Below, one piece after another: positions 1-7,141 of a DNA stretch of 37,875 nucleotides. Source of the DNA: Armatimonadota bacterium (GTDB lineage: Bacteria; Armatimonadota; Armatimonadia; Armatimonadales; Capsulimonadaceae); contig JAFAZD010000036.1 in assembly GCA_019239955.1 (NCBI GenBank), positions 1-37,875 on the forward strand, read 5' to 3'. Within the stretch, counting starts at the first letter, position 1. The number at the start of each line of letters is the position of its first letter. A program made the translations under genes and the position numbers. A model generated the notes under the pieces. It ran no database searches. It was given only the letters and a program-made list of their open reading frames with translations, and was not told where the DNA came from.

Positions 1-424
1 CGGACGCGCCGGAATACCACAGCTCGTCGGGGCGGTCCTGGTAGAAGATGTATGAGCCGGCGATGCCGCGCTGGGGCTGCCCCTCCAGGGCCGCCACCAG
101 CGGCTCCAGAAAGCCCGGGTCCACCACCGTGTCATTGTTCAGACACAGCACGTAGTCCGCTCCCGACGCCAGCGCACGCTCGATGCCCAGGTTGTTGCCC
201 CCCGTGAACCCCAGGTTCGCCCCCGCCGCCACCACGACCGCCTCCGGGTACTCCCGCCCCAGCGCCCCGGCCTCGTCCCCGCGGCTCCCGTTGTCCACCA
301 CCACCACCGACAGGCGCGGGTACGTCACCTTCGCCAGCGAGGCCAGGCACTCCAGCGTGTCTTCCAGACCGTTCCAGTTCACAAGGACCACGCAGACGCG
401 CGGGACGGCGGCCGGCTCAGGCAT
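1..424 (-). CDS. Family 2 glycosyltransferase, 3' end cut by window edge
   Basis: This is the N-terminal 141 codons of a GT-A fold glycosyltransferase; the rest lies beyond base 1. It would transfer a sugar from a nucleotide-sugar to a growing surface polysaccharide at the cytoplasmic face. Visible motifs are VVLVNWNG near residue 12, VVVVDNGS near 38, GFTGGNNLG near 68 and the metal-binding region LCLNNDTVVDPGF near 90, all typical of rhamnosyltransferase-like GT2 enzymes. The ATG at 424 overlaps the stop of the upstream GT1 gene by 8 nt (ATGCCTGA), so translation is probably coupled. It closely resembles the GT2 gene at 1754-2902, with a 44-nt identical stretch, which suggests duplication or gene conversion. 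The sugar and acceptor cannot be told from sequence. Confidence 0.9.
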   Translation of the reverse strand, partial: MPEPAAVPRVCVVLVNWNGLEDTLECLASLAKVTYPRLSVVVVDNGSRGDEAGALGREYPEAVVVAAGANLGFTGGNNLGIERALASGADYVLCLNNDTVVDPGFLEPLVAALEGQPQRGIAGSYIFYQDRPDELWYSGAS

Positions 425-1754
425 CACGCTCTCCCCGTTCCCAGCGGCTCAGCACCCGACTCCAGAAGCGCGGATCGGCGAGGCGTCGCCAATTGCGCGC
501 CGTCAGCGCGGCGGCGCGGCGTACCCGCCACGCCGCCCGCTGCGCCGTTCCAGGCTCGGGGGGAGCAGGGATGACGGGCGGCGCTTGCCCCGCCGGAGAG
601 GCCGCGTAGCACTCGGCGATCTCGGCGAAGACGTCCAGAGCCTCCCGGCTGCGCGCATCGGCGGTGTAGTGCGCGAAGACCTCACGCCGGGCGGCCTCGC
701 CCAGACGCGCCCGCAATTCCGGCTGCGTCACCAGGTCCTCCAGCGCCTTGCCCCATTCCTGCGGCGTGTTGACAAGCAGGCCGGTCTCCCCATGGCGCAC
801 CGCCTCGCGGAACCCGGACGTCGCGCTCGCCACCGTCGGCACACCGACCGCCCCCGCCTCCATCCACTTGATCTCACTCTTGGCATGGGTGAACGGCACG
901 AGCATGTCCAGCGGCGCCAAGTTGATGTCCAAATCGCCGATCAGGCCGGGCAGTGCTCGCCAGTCCACGTAAGGATGGCGGCGGACACGCGGCCCGAACT
1001 CCTCCAGGCAGTCCGGCAGATGCATGGGGCCGACCACGATCAGGTAGACGTTCCAGTGCTTACGCATGAGAGATGCCAGCACGGGCGCGATTTCCGCGAA
1101 GTCATAGCTGTGCGTCGCTGAGCCGGACAGGTATCCCAGGGCGATCCGGCCGCCGGCAAGATCCCGAGTACGGCGCACTTTCTGGGACAGCGCCGCCATC
1201 TCCCGAGACATCGCGTTGCGGATCACATAGGCGGGTTTTCCCATCTCGCGCACACGCTCGGCGAGATACTCCGTGGTGACGACGGCGCAGTCGCAGAACA
1301 TCAGCATCCCCCGCTGATTTTCGACGAGCCGCTGACAACGCTGCCAGAAGTCGGTGCCGTCGTAAGCCGAAACATCGCTCTCACTCTGGCGGAAGTTGCG
1401 GTGGTAGGTAGTCTGCCGCGCCATCTCGTCGGCGAAGAGCAGATCATCGGTCGAGTAAACCAGAGCCTGGCCATAGGCACGCGCCGCCTCGGCAGCCTGT
1501 GCGGCACGACCCTCAAAGCCCAGGCGGTTAAACACAGCGACGTTTCCCTGCAAGGGCAGGGGCTGCGGCGCGGTCAGCGACGACAGCGTGGCGCAGACAT
1601 CCTGCAGCTGCAGCTGCTCGTGCATATGACCGCTGCGGTAACGCTCGCAGGCGGCCTCCATGACGCCTTCCGTGAAAAACTGCGCGCCGGTCAGCCTGCG
1701 CGTCGGCAAGCCGGGCGCAGTGGGTTCCATCAGAAGTGACCGGGATTCACTCAT
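417..1754 (-). CDS. Group 1 (GT-B) glycosyltransferase
   Basis: This 445-residue protein of the polysaccharide operon is a GT4-like glycosyltransferase. The C-terminal Rossmann-like domain shows the donor-binding signature SEIKWMEAGAVGVPTVA near residue 298, followed by GETGLLV, the classic group 1 pattern. The N-terminal half (GQALVYSTDDLLF, then VTTEYLAERVREMGKPAYVIRNA near 180) fits the acceptor domain. A longer reading frame exists upstream to about 1910, but the ATG at 1754 was chosen: it overlaps the upstream TGA by one base (TGATG), has GAGGAAGGA just before it, and the extension runs into the preceding gene. The GT2 genes on both sides overlap it, so all three glycosyltransferases are probably co-translated. 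The substrate is unknown. Confidence 0.88.
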   Translation of the reverse strand: MSESRSLLMEPTAPGLPTRRLTGAQFFTEGVMEAACERYRSGHMHEQLQLQDVCATLSSLTAPQPLPLQGNVAVFNRLGFEGRAAQAAEAARAYGQALVYSTDDLLFADEMARQTTYHRNFRQSESDVSAYDGTDFWQRCQRLVENQRGMLMFCDCAVVTTEYLAERVREMGKPAYVIRNAMSREMAALSQKVRRTRDLAGGRIALGYLSGSATHSYDFAEIAPVLASLMRKHWNVYLIVVGPMHLPDCLEEFGPRVRRHPYVDWRALPGLIGDLDINLAPLDMLVPFTHAKSEIKWMEAGAVGVPTVASATSGFREAVRHGETGLLVNTPQEWGKALEDLVTQPELRARLGEAARREVFAHYTADARSREALDVFAEIAECYAASPAGQAPPVIPAPPEPGTAQRAAWRVRRAAALTARNWRRLADPRFWSRVLSRWERGERDA

Positions 1755-2902
1755 CAAGTTCCTTCCTCTTTCGCAGAAGTCCTGGCCACAGACGGTGTCC
1801 CCACGCCACCTCTCATCGCAGAACCTGTCTTCCGCAGACGACACAGGACGTGGGCATGGAAGTACCAGTAGGCACGGACAATCGTGGCTTGCAGGAAGCG
1901 GCGTCCCCACAGGGTCACGGCCAGCCTCAGACGCGCCGTGCGCTCAAAACGGTAACTCCCCTCGCGCCGGCCGTAGCGGCCTTCAGCGGCGCACTGGAGG
2001 CCGTGCAGGATCGCCAGCGCCCGCTCCATGTCACGCGCGCTGTCCTGCGTCAGCCCCATCAGACTGCGAGCGACCTGCCGAGAGATCCGTGCATAGTGTC
2101 GATAGTAGGCATTCCCCGCGCTCGGACCGCCCGGCGCGTGGTCTTGGGCCAGCATGAACGTGTTGCGGACCATGTAGAAATAGACGGTCGGCGACATGGG
2201 GCCGCCGGTGGAGCGGCTCTCCTTGTGCCAGACGCGCGACGCCGGCACCACCAGACGCCGCAGCCCCATCCCCGCGACCCGCAGGTTCAGCTCGACGTCC
2301 TCATAGTAGGCGAAGTAGCGCTCGTCGAAGCCGCCCAGCCGCCGCATCACGCCCGTCCGCGCCAGCAGCGCGCAGCCGGTGACGATCTGCGTCTCATGCG
2401 GCTCCGTCCGCTCCAGATCCGCCGCCGTCGGGATCACGTGCCAGGCCGGGCCGCGCCTGGCCCGAAGCGTCTCCAGGTCGAACGAGTATTCCGCGCCCGC
2501 GTACCAGAGATCCCGGGGCTCGCCGTAGAGGAAGATGTGGGGCGCGGCCAGCCCCGCGCCCGGGTCGCCTTCCAGGGCCGCCACCAGCGGCTCCAGAAAG
2601 CCCGGGTCCACCACGGTGTCGTTGTTGAGGCACAGCACGTACTCCGCCCCCGCTCCCAGGGCGTGCCTGATGCCGACGTTGTTCCCGCCGGTGAAGCCGA
2701 GATTTTCCCCCGTCGCCAGCACAGTCACGGCAGGAAAGGCCGCCCGCAGGGCCCCGGCCTCATCCTCACGGCTGCCGTTGTCCACCACGATGACGGAGCA
2801 GTTGGGATACGTCACCCGCGACAGCGAGCGCAAGCATTCCATTGTATCGGCAATGCCGTTCCAGTTCACCAGGATGATGTGGACGGAGGGGGCGCTTTCC
2901 AT
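1754..2902 (-). CDS. Family 2 glycosyltransferase (rhamnosyltransferase-like)
   Basis: A 382-residue GT2 enzyme. Motifs in order: IILVNWNG near residue 10, VIVVDNGS near 38, GFTGGNNVG near 68, LCLNNDTVVDPGF near 90, the GCALLARTGVMRRLGGFDERYFAYYEDVELNLR block near 200 (given here only to locate it; key residues are the acidic YEDVEL) and a C-terminal basic and hydrophobic stretch. This layout matches the WcaA/rhamnosyltransferase group that builds O-antigen-like chains. The ATG at 2902 has GAAGG 5 nt upstream. It follows the methyltransferase by 57 nt and its stop shares one base with the next start. Its N-terminal third is near-duplicated at 1-424. Confidence 0.9.
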   Translation of the reverse strand: MESAPSVHIILVNWNGIADTMECLRSLSRVTYPNCSVIVVDNGSREDEAGALRAAFPAVTVLATGENLGFTGGNNVGIRHALGAGAEYVLCLNNDTVVDPGFLEPLVAALEGDPGAGLAAPHIFLYGEPRDLWYAGAEYSFDLETLRARRGPAWHVIPTAADLERTEPHETQIVTGCALLARTGVMRRLGGFDERYFAYYEDVELNLRVAGMGLRRLVVPASRVWHKESRSTGGPMSPTVYFYMVRNTFMLAQDHAPGGPSAGNAYYRHYARISRQVARSLMGLTQDSARDMERALAILHGLQCAAEGRYGRREGSYRFERTARLRLAVTLWGRRFLQATIVRAYWYFHAHVLCRLRKTGSAMRGGVGTPSVARTSAKEEGT

Positions 2903-2959
2903 GGTGCCTTCGCAATCCCGCCAATCAGGAGTCCGTCAATAGCAAACCATCAAGGCCCG

Positions 2960-3937
2960 TTAAGACCGAGGTATGACGCGCCGGACGACACGCATCAGCC
3001 GACTCCAAGGGCGTCTTGCGATGGAAGCGTAAATATTGTGTACCGCCCGCGTAAGTTCCTCATATTGCGCTTGTTGAGCGGCCGCTTGCGCGGCCAACTT
3101 TTGCTCCAGTTGCTCCAGTTGCTTCTGTTGCCTTCCTGCTTGCAGCGCCATTGCATCCCACGCTCCCAGACCAGCCGGTCCGGTGTCCGAGGCTCGGCCC
3201 CTTTGCGTGGCCGCAATGGTGAGAAAATTTCGGGCCTCGACCTCAGCCGCAATGACAGTCAGGCCGACGCCAGCCAACACCCGCATGAGCGAGTCACAAT
3301 CGAAGTAATTAAAATGAACCGGGCGCGGCCAATAATCTAGATAAGGGACCTGAATAAAAAGCACCCCATCTGGCTTGAGCATAGCGGCGGTCTTGCGAAC
3401 GAAGGGGCGGACGGAGGGAATATGTTCCAGTACATGCCACAGGGTGATGGTGTCGAACGAGCCTAGCTCATAAGGATTATCCTCAAGCACACCATTGAAC
3501 ACGTTGACGCCAAACTCGCGGCGCGAGAATTCGGCAGTTCGTGCCGTAGGCTCAACGCCGTAAGCGTTGTAACCAGCCTCTCGGGCGGCGTTCAACAAAA
3601 AGCCTCGGTTGCTGCCGATGTCCAGCAGGCATCCCTTCACCGGCTGAACACGCATAACAAACTCGATTGCTCTGCGTGCTTCAACGGTATGAATGTAGCG
3701 GTCTTCCTCCGTCATGTCCTCCGTAGGATACCACTGCTCATCCACGGCTTCGTAGGCGAGGCTCTCTTCCGGCGTAGGTTGCGGATTGAGAAATATAAAC
3801 CGGCATGAAGCACACTGATCAAGGCGTGATCCCTCCGGCATGGTCTCGTAGTCATGACAGGCGATGGGCGCGGGATTATAGACGCGGAAAGGAGCCCCCG
3901 CGCCGCAAAGTGGGCAGGCAGTCATGGTGTTAGGCAT
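2960..3937 (-). CDS. SAM-dependent methyltransferase with N-terminal zinc ribbon
   Basis: A 325-residue class I methyltransferase. The N-terminus has two Cys pairs, CPLCG near residue 8 and CASC near 43, a zinc-ribbon arrangement found in methyltransferases of sugar and surface polysaccharide loci. The SAM-binding motif I is LLDIGSNRGFLLNAAREAG near 110 and the post-motif LWHVLEHIPS near 170. The C-terminus (about 250-300) is a Gln/Glu-rich probable coiled coil built from short repeats (QLEQLEQ). A start at 3967 is possible, but the ATG at 3937 overlaps the exporter ATPase stop by 8 nt (ATGCCTAA), the same geometry as the 417/424 junction, so it is preferred. By context it may methylate a sugar, for example as chain terminator; that is inference. 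Confidence 0.85.
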   Translation of the reverse strand: MPNTMTACPLCGAGAPFRVYNPAPIACHDYETMPEGSRLDQCASCRFIFLNPQPTPEESLAYEAVDEQWYPTEDMTEEDRYIHTVEARRAIEFVMRVQPVKGCLLDIGSNRGFLLNAAREAGYNAYGVEPTARTAEFSRREFGVNVFNGVLEDNPYELGSFDTITLWHVLEHIPSVRPFVRKTAAMLKPDGVLFIQVPYLDYWPRPVHFNYFDCDSLMRVLAGVGLTVIAAEVEARNFLTIAATQRGRASDTGPAGLGAWDAMALQAGRQQKQLEQLEQKLAAQAAAQQAQYEELTRAVHNIYASIARRPWSRLMRVVRRVIPRS

Positions 3938-5267
3938 TGCCACCGGCTCCCAGGGAGGTCTGAGCAAGTGTGTGCCCAGATGTTGCTCCTATCAATGCGC
4001 CTGTAGCCTCGGCCTCAGTCAAAGACCTCTCGGCACTAGACGCGAGGGCTGAACCGAACTCCCAATGGTGAGGAACATCGATAAGGCCGTGGGACAGCGT
4101 TTTACCAACGATGTCGAAGGGAATTTGAGAATAGGCAAGCGCATTATGCGTATTATCCTCCCGAAAGGCGGACACCAAGAAGCGGTATCCCCCTTGCAGA
4201 AGCGGCAGTGATGAGTAGGTCAGGGTGAACTTCCCACGCCCCTCGACAGCTGCAAGCCTGTGGCCATCGAACTTTGTATTAACGCCGGATGCGTAAAAGT
4301 CATCGGAGCGGTAGATTGCCACGCCGAATGCGGGCTTTTCGATTCGACGGTGAGCATAGAAGGTACACTCCAGCCTCAACTGGTCTCCGATGTTGAACGT
4401 ATCACACGTCCGACCATCGGCATCCAGTAGGCGTATCTCCAGTATCTCCAACTCCGCACTTCGCGGGCCCGCCTCTTCCGTACCCGCGGCCGTGTGCTCC
4501 CGCCTCCGCCTATCCGCTGCCAGACTGACACGATAGGAAGAGATTACATCGGCGGGCTCACCGATGGTAAGCATCTCACCGCGCGCGAGCAACATCACTC
4601 TCTGGCAAAGCGCGGCTACCGCGTCCATGCTGTGCGAGATGAACACGATGGTCCTGCCCTCGCGCCGCAACTCGCGCATCCGGTTCATGCATTTGGCCTG
4701 GAACGACTCGTCGCCGACCGCCAACACCTCGTCCACCAGCACGATGTCCGGGTCGATGTGCGCGGCGACGGCGAAGCCCAGGCGCATGTACATGCCCGAC
4801 GAGTAGCGCTTGACCGGGGTGTCGATGAACTTCTCCAGCTCCGCGAAGGCCACGATCTCGTCAAAGCGCCGATCGATCTCGCGCTTCTTCATGCCGAGGA
4901 CGGAGCCGTTCAGGTAGACGTTCTCGCGGCCCGTCAGGTCCTGGTGGAATCCCGCCCCTACTTCAATGAGGGCTGAGATTCGTCCCTGCGTCCTGAGTCT
5001 GCCCCTGGTGGGCTTATAGATGCCCGTGATCAGCTTGAGCAACGTGCTCTTGCCGGACCCGTTGTGCCCGATAATGCCGAACGACTCACCTTCGGCCACG
5101 CTGAAGGAGATGTCGTTCAAGGCCCAGAACTCCCTCTCCTTCTCCTCCTGCGATTTCTCTTGCGATTTGTTACGCGAGAACAGGGAGCCGAAGCGGTCGC
5201 GCAGGTCGCCTGTGTTTGTTCCCAGGCGGAACATCTTGGACACATTCTCGACTTCAATCACGTTCAT
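3930..5267 (-). CDS. Polysaccharide ABC exporter ATP-binding protein (Wzt/TagH-like)
   Basis: A 445-residue ATPase that powers export of a lipid-linked polysaccharide across the inner membrane with the permease encoded just upstream. Walker A is GHNGSGKST near residue 67, the ABC signature region YSSGMYMRLGF near 155, and Walker B DIVLVDEVLAVGD near 175. Residues 1-250 are the nucleotide-binding domain. Residues about 275-425 form an added beta-rich domain (LEILEIRLLDADG, DQLRLECTFYAHR) like the C-terminal carbohydrate-binding domain of Wzt, which selects the finished glycan in O-antigen systems. The frame is open to 5486, but the ATG at 5267 begins the conserved MNVIEVENVSK block and lies 17 nt after the permease stop. 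GAGGAG is 13 nt upstream, an unusually long spacing. Confidence 0.92.
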   Translation of the reverse strand: MNVIEVENVSKMFRLGTNTGDLRDRFGSLFSRNKSQEKSQEEKEREFWALNDISFSVAEGESFGIIGHNGSGKSTLLKLITGIYKPTRGRLRTQGRISALIEVGAGFHQDLTGRENVYLNGSVLGMKKREIDRRFDEIVAFAELEKFIDTPVKRYSSGMYMRLGFAVAAHIDPDIVLVDEVLAVGDESFQAKCMNRMRELRREGRTIVFISHSMDAVAALCQRVMLLARGEMLTIGEPADVISSYRVSLAADRRRREHTAAGTEEAGPRSAELEILEIRLLDADGRTCDTFNIGDQLRLECTFYAHRRIEKPAFGVAIYRSDDFYASGVNTKFDGHRLAAVEGRGKFTLTYSSLPLLQGGYRFLVSAFREDNTHNALAYSQIPFDIVGKTLSHGLIDVPHHWEFGSALASSAERSLTEAEATGALIGATSGHTLAQTSLGAGGNA

Positions 5268-5284
5268 AGGAACAGAAGAACTCC

Positions 5285-6133
5285 TCAGATCGCTTCGGCG
5301 AATGCCCCTTCGTACTTGACGAACACGCTGTAACCCAGCAGCAAGACGAGAACACTGAGGGCAGCCGATCCCGCGACCAGGCCCCAAAGACTTAAAAGAG
5401 TTATCCCCGGCGTGTCCATGTTCAGAATCAGATGCTGGTACGCCATCATCAGGGGAGTCATCGGATTCAGGTGCAGATACACCCACGTCAGCGCCGCGTG
5501 ATGGTGCGTGCTGCTGAGGAACTTGGAGAGCGGGTAGTTGACGGGGGTGAGAAACACCCAGACCTGCAGCACCAGGCCGATGATGAACCGAACGTCCCGG
5601 TAGAAAAGATTGACCGTCGCCAGCAGGAAGGAAAGCCCCAGCATCAAAACCATCTGAATCAGCAGGATGAAGGGCGCAAACACCATCGTCCAGGAGAAGA
5701 TCAGGTGCCGCGTCAGGCCGAAGGAGGCCATCAGCAATACGAAGACGATGAAGCTAAACCCCAAATCCGCTACCCGTGCCGCGATGGCGGATAGGGTGAA
5801 TATCTCGCGCGGGAAGTACACTTTGGTCAGGAGCTGGAGGTTGCTGGTCATGCTGTCCGTGCCCGAACTCAGACCCGCCGCGAAAAAGTTCCAGAACATC
5901 GTGCCGACGTACACGAACAGGGCGTAGGGGATCGCCTGGCCGGCGGCGTTCCGCGGCTCCGGGATGGCGGCCACGCGGTTGAACACGAACGTGAACAGCA
6001 GCGTGTTGATCAGAGGAGTCACGACGGACCAGGTCATCCCTAAGACAGACTGCTTATACCTCGCCCGTAACTCGCGGCCAACCAAGTTGCCGATCAGCTC
6101 ATGCCGCTGCAAAACTTGCCCGATAGTCGCCAA
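5285..6133 (-). CDS. Polysaccharide ABC exporter permease (Wzm/TagG-like)
   Basis: An integral membrane protein of about 282 residues with six predicted hydrophobic segments and the amphipathic N-terminus RHELIGNLVGRELRARYKQS typical of ABC-2 polysaccharide permeases. It would form the channel partner of the Wzt-like ATPase. The frame can be opened at a TTG at 6214, but the TTG at 6133 is preferred: GGGAG lies 5 nt upstream, the product then has the usual family length, and a TTGACA-containing promoter at 6177-6205 would fall inside the longer version. It is the first gene of the surface polysaccharide operon. The start choice is moderately sure, the function is strong. Confidence 0.88.
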   Translation of the reverse strand: MATIGQVLQRHELIGNLVGRELRARYKQSVLGMTWSVVTPLINTLLFTFVFNRVAAIPEPRNAAGQAIPYALFVYVGTMFWNFFAAGLSSGTDSMTSNLQLLTKVYFPREIFTLSAIAARVADLGFSFIVFVLLMASFGLTRHLIFSWTMVFAPFILLIQMVLMLGLSFLLATVNLFYRDVRFIIGLVLQVWVFLTPVNYPLSKFLSSTHHHAALTWVYLHLNPMTPLMMAYQHLILNMDTPGITLLSLWGLVAGSAALSVLVLLLGYSVFVKYEGAFAEAI

Positions 6134-6176
6134 TACTGCTCCCTGTTTCTTTGCCCGTCCTGGCCTTAGCCGTGTA

Positions 6177-6205
6177 ATGTTTCCATTGAAAAACGAGCGT
6201 GTCAA
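6177..6205 (-). promoter_or_regulatory. Putative promoter of the polysaccharide operon
   Basis: On the minus strand a perfect TTGACA (6205-6200) is followed after 17 nt by AAACAT (6182-6177), a weak -10 match. It lies 43 nt upstream of the preferred permease start at 6133 and has no other gene to serve. Confidence 0.4.
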
Positions 6206-6284
6206 TCTACCCAATTTGGGGTCCGATGAAACCCGCAGCGGGGGATCAGGCCCCCGGCAAAACCGCGCGATTTACTCGGGGGCG

Positions 6285-6317
6285 AGAAAAGAGGCCGCCG
6301 GACAAAATCCGGCGGCC
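6285..6317 (-). terminator. Rho-independent terminator of the cold-shock gene
   Basis: A 10-bp perfect stem (GGCCGCCGGA at 6293-6302 with its complement at 6308-6317, 5-nt loop) is followed on the minus strand by TCTTTTCTC (6292-6284). It sits about 80 nt after the stop of the cold-shock gene. Confidence 0.8.
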
Positions 6318-6397
6318 CGTCCGATTCGGGTCAGGACACGCGGGTGACAGAGGGCGGCGCGAGAACTCCGCGGCCGAGCGGACGCCAGCCACCGCAC

Positions 6398-6610
6398 TCA
6401 CGCCGAGGTCGGGGTGGCCACCACCCGCCCGGCGTACTCGCCCTTGGGCCCCTGCCTCACGTCGAAGGCCACGTCCTGGCCCTCCTGCAGCGACTTGTAG
6501 CCTTTGGCCTCGATCACGGAGTAATGCACGAACACGTCGCGCCCCTGCTCCAACTGGATGAAGCCATAGCCCTTGGCGTCGTTGAACCACTTTACCTTGC
6601 CCGTCATCAT
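6398..6610 (-). CDS. Cold-shock domain protein
   Basis: A 70-residue single OB-fold protein of the CspA family that binds single-stranded RNA or DNA and acts as an RNA chaperone. The start region MTGKVKWFNDAKGYGFI carries RNP1 (KGYGFI), and RNP2 is VFVHY near residue 28. The length is normal for the family. The first of two adjacent ATG codons (6610) was taken because AGGAGG lies 9 nt upstream. It is a single-gene unit with its own terminator downstream. A sigma-54-like element lies about 50 nt upstream of the start. Confidence 0.95.
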   Translation of the reverse strand: MMTGKVKWFNDAKGYGFIQLEQGRDVFVHYSVIEAKGYKSLQEGQDVAFDVRQGPKGEYAGRVVATPTSA

Positions 6611-6660
6611 CGTGTTGCGCCTCCTTGGGTCGTCGCAAAGGGAATCATCGTTGTCGCCTT

Positions 6661-6677
6661 TGCATAAACTGTGCCAA
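6661..6677 (-). promoter_or_regulatory. Sigma-54-like -24/-12 element upstream of the csp gene
   Basis: The minus strand reads TTGGCAC-N5-ATGCA from 6677 to 6661, giving the GG-N10-GC spacing diagnostic of RpoN promoters with one mismatch in the -12 box (ATGCA for TTGCA). No convincing sigma-70 promoter is seen here. Whether the organism has rpoN is unknown, so this may be chance. Confidence 0.35.
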
Positions 6678-6726
6678 GTTGCGCCGTGGCGGGGCAAAAA
6701 AGCGACGGATTTTCGGAGGGCGTTCC

Positions 6727-6755
6727 TTGCTTTTTGGGATGAGCCGGGGTATACT
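6727..6755 (+). promoter_or_regulatory. Sigma-70-type promoter of rpsT
   Basis: TTGCTT (6727-6732), a 17-nt spacer, then TATACT (6750-6755). Transcription would begin near 6762 and leave a leader of about 65 nt before rpsT. Confidence 0.7.
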
Positions 6756-6825
6756 ACAGCGCGCTCAAAATTTACCGCGCCCGTGAAAGAGTCTTCAGAG
6801 AGTTTTCGAGGAGTTCTCGGCCCCC

Positions 6826-7107
6826 ATGCCTAACATCAAGTCCGTCATCAAAGACGTCAAGCGCTCCCGCCAGCGCCACCTGCGCAACCAGGCCGCCAAG
6901 TCGCAGATCAAGACTTACGTGAAGAAGGCCCGCGCCGTCATCGCCGACCCGGGCGCGCCGCCCGCTGACGTGGCCCAGGCCCTGTCGCAGACCGTCAGCG
7001 TCATTGACAAGGCGCACAAGCGTGGCATCATCCACAAGAACGCCGCCGCCCGCCGCAAGTCCCGCCTGATGAAACGCGCCGTCCAGGCCGCGCCACACAC
7101 CGCATGA
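6826..7107 (+). CDS. rpsT: 30S ribosomal protein S20
   Basis: A 93-residue very basic protein that binds 16S rRNA early in small-subunit assembly. The N-terminus MPNIKSVIKDVKRSRQRHLR and the C-terminal IIHKNAAARRKSRLMKR are hallmark S20 segments; the IHKN-AARRKSRL box is nearly invariant. GAGGAG lies about 13 nt before the ATG. It has its own promoter and is convergent with holA, a neighbour relation seen in many bacteria. A palindromic repeat occupies the 29-nt gap to holA. Confidence 0.97.
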   Translation: MPNIKSVIKDVKRSRQRHLRNQAAKSQIKTYVKKARAVIADPGAPPADVAQALSQTVSVIDKAHKRGIIHKNAAARRKSRLMKRAVQAAPHTA

Positions 7108-7113
7108 CATGGG

Positions 7114-7141
7114 CAGGGGCGCAGCAGTCTGCGCCCCTACG
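7114..7141. repeat. Palindromic repeat, family B, between rpsT and holA
   Basis: AGGGGCGCAG (7115-7124), 4-nt loop, CTGCGCCCCT (7129-7138). It is nearly the same sequence as the perfect 28-nt palindrome at 34583-34610, so it is a dispersed element. It covers the holA stop codon (7137-7139). It may serve as a shared end signal for the two convergent genes, but no T-run follows on either strand. Confidence 0.7.

Noticed and set aside
183-1121. Long plus-strand open frame opposite the glycosyltransferase genes
   Set aside because: Arg/Pro-rich text with no domain motifs, antisense to genes with clear GT signatures; typical of high-GC shadow frames.
3100-3130. TTGCTCCAG tandem repeats inside the methyltransferase gene
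   Set aside because: They encode the QLEQLEQ coiled-coil stretch and need no separate explanation.
1736-3340. 534-codon plus-strand open frame
   Set aside because: Antisense to a GT2 and a methyltransferase gene with clear motifs; composition Arg/His rich with no recognisable fold.
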